Below, piece after piece: positions 5,425 to 5,544 of a stretch of 5,544 nt of DNA. Location: NCBI GenBank assembly GCA_001508595.1, contig LGHA01000082.1, positions 1 through 5,544 on the forward strand, given 5' to 3'. Each line of letters opens with the position of its first letter. The first letter of the stretch is position 1. A program made the position numbers and the translations under genes. The notes beneath the pieces were generated by a model. The model was not told the origin of the DNA and made no database searches. It was given only the letters and a program-made list of their open reading frames with translations. The stretch comes from Anaerolineaceae bacterium 46_22. GTDB taxonomy: Bacteria > Chloroflexota > Anaerolineae > Anaerolineales > Anaerolineaceae.

Positions 5425-5544
5425 TTGGCACGCACATTTAAGGGGAGGTCCTATACATGGCAAATAGGCGATCAGGCCATCGGCAGCGGTGATGCCGGTG
5501 AAGTCTATGCTGCCGCCTGCCTTGAGGACCCATCTCTTGAAGGC
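5425..5544 (+). CDS. Hanks-type serine/threonine protein kinase, N-terminal fragment
   Basis: Only the first 40 codons are present; the gene runs off the right edge. Residues 10-28 read YTWQIGDQAIGSGDAGEVY, with the ATP-binding glycine loop G20-x-G22-x-x-G25-x-V27 typical of subdomain I of eukaryotic-like kinases. The lysine, catalytic-loop and DFG motifs would lie outside the window. The frame is open back to a stop at 5383. The TTG at 5425 is chosen because GAGAGG (5415-5420) lies 4 nt before it and no in-frame ATG exists; TTG 5407 is the alternative. A strong AGGGGAGG plus ATG at 5457 is in a different frame and stops after 11 codons. Other P-loop proteins are possible from so short a piece, but the spacing of the loop and its place near the N-terminus favour a kinase. 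Confidence 0.65.
   Translation, partial: MARTFKGRSYTWQIGDQAIGSGDAGEVYAAACLEDPSLEG

Overview
The window looks like a bacterial chromosome segment, most likely from an Anaerolineae-type member of the Chloroflexota. That assignment is an inference. It rests on a yebC-ruvC-TrmH-ruvA cluster followed by a Ser/Thr kinase gene, on the divergence of the encoded proteins, and on GC-rich palindromes in an AT-rich spacer. No 16S or other decisive marker is present.

Layout. Positions 1-196 hold no convincing gene but carry a promoter-like site. Positions 197-724 encode a small exported, cysteine-rich protein of unknown function. Positions 786-1832 encode a membrane-anchored SurA/PpiC-type protein with a degenerate isomerase region. 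The gap from 1833 to 2217 holds a minus-strand ORF (1909-2115). Its N-terminus resembles the start of PcfB/DUF3801 proteins of conjugative elements, and it is short enough to be a remnant. An extended -10 promoter at 2154-2162 faces the next operon.

The core is a tight plus-strand operon: yebC (2218-2973), ruvC (2981-3484), a TrmH/SpoU RNA methyltransferase (3481-4296) and ruvA (4293-4868). There is a 7-nt gap after yebC, and the next two junctions are 4-nt ATGA overlaps, so translation is probably coupled. RuvA and RuvC are parts of the Holliday-junction resolvasome; ruvB is not in the window. YebC and the methyltransferase act on translation or gene expression and on RNA modification. A TATAAT box ends 6 nt before the ruvA start codon and could drive a leaderless ruvA transcript.

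Positions 4869-5424 are an AT-rich spacer without a credible gene. It holds terminator-like hairpins, a 10-bp inverted repeat bounding about 107 bp, and a diverged direct copy of one end of that unit. From 5425 to the right edge runs the first 40 codons of a Hanks-type Ser/Thr protein kinase, starting at TTG.

I see no CRISPR array, rRNA, tRNA or complete mobile element. The least explained items are the secreted 8-cysteine protein, the PcfB-like minus-strand ORF and the palindrome cluster after ruvA.
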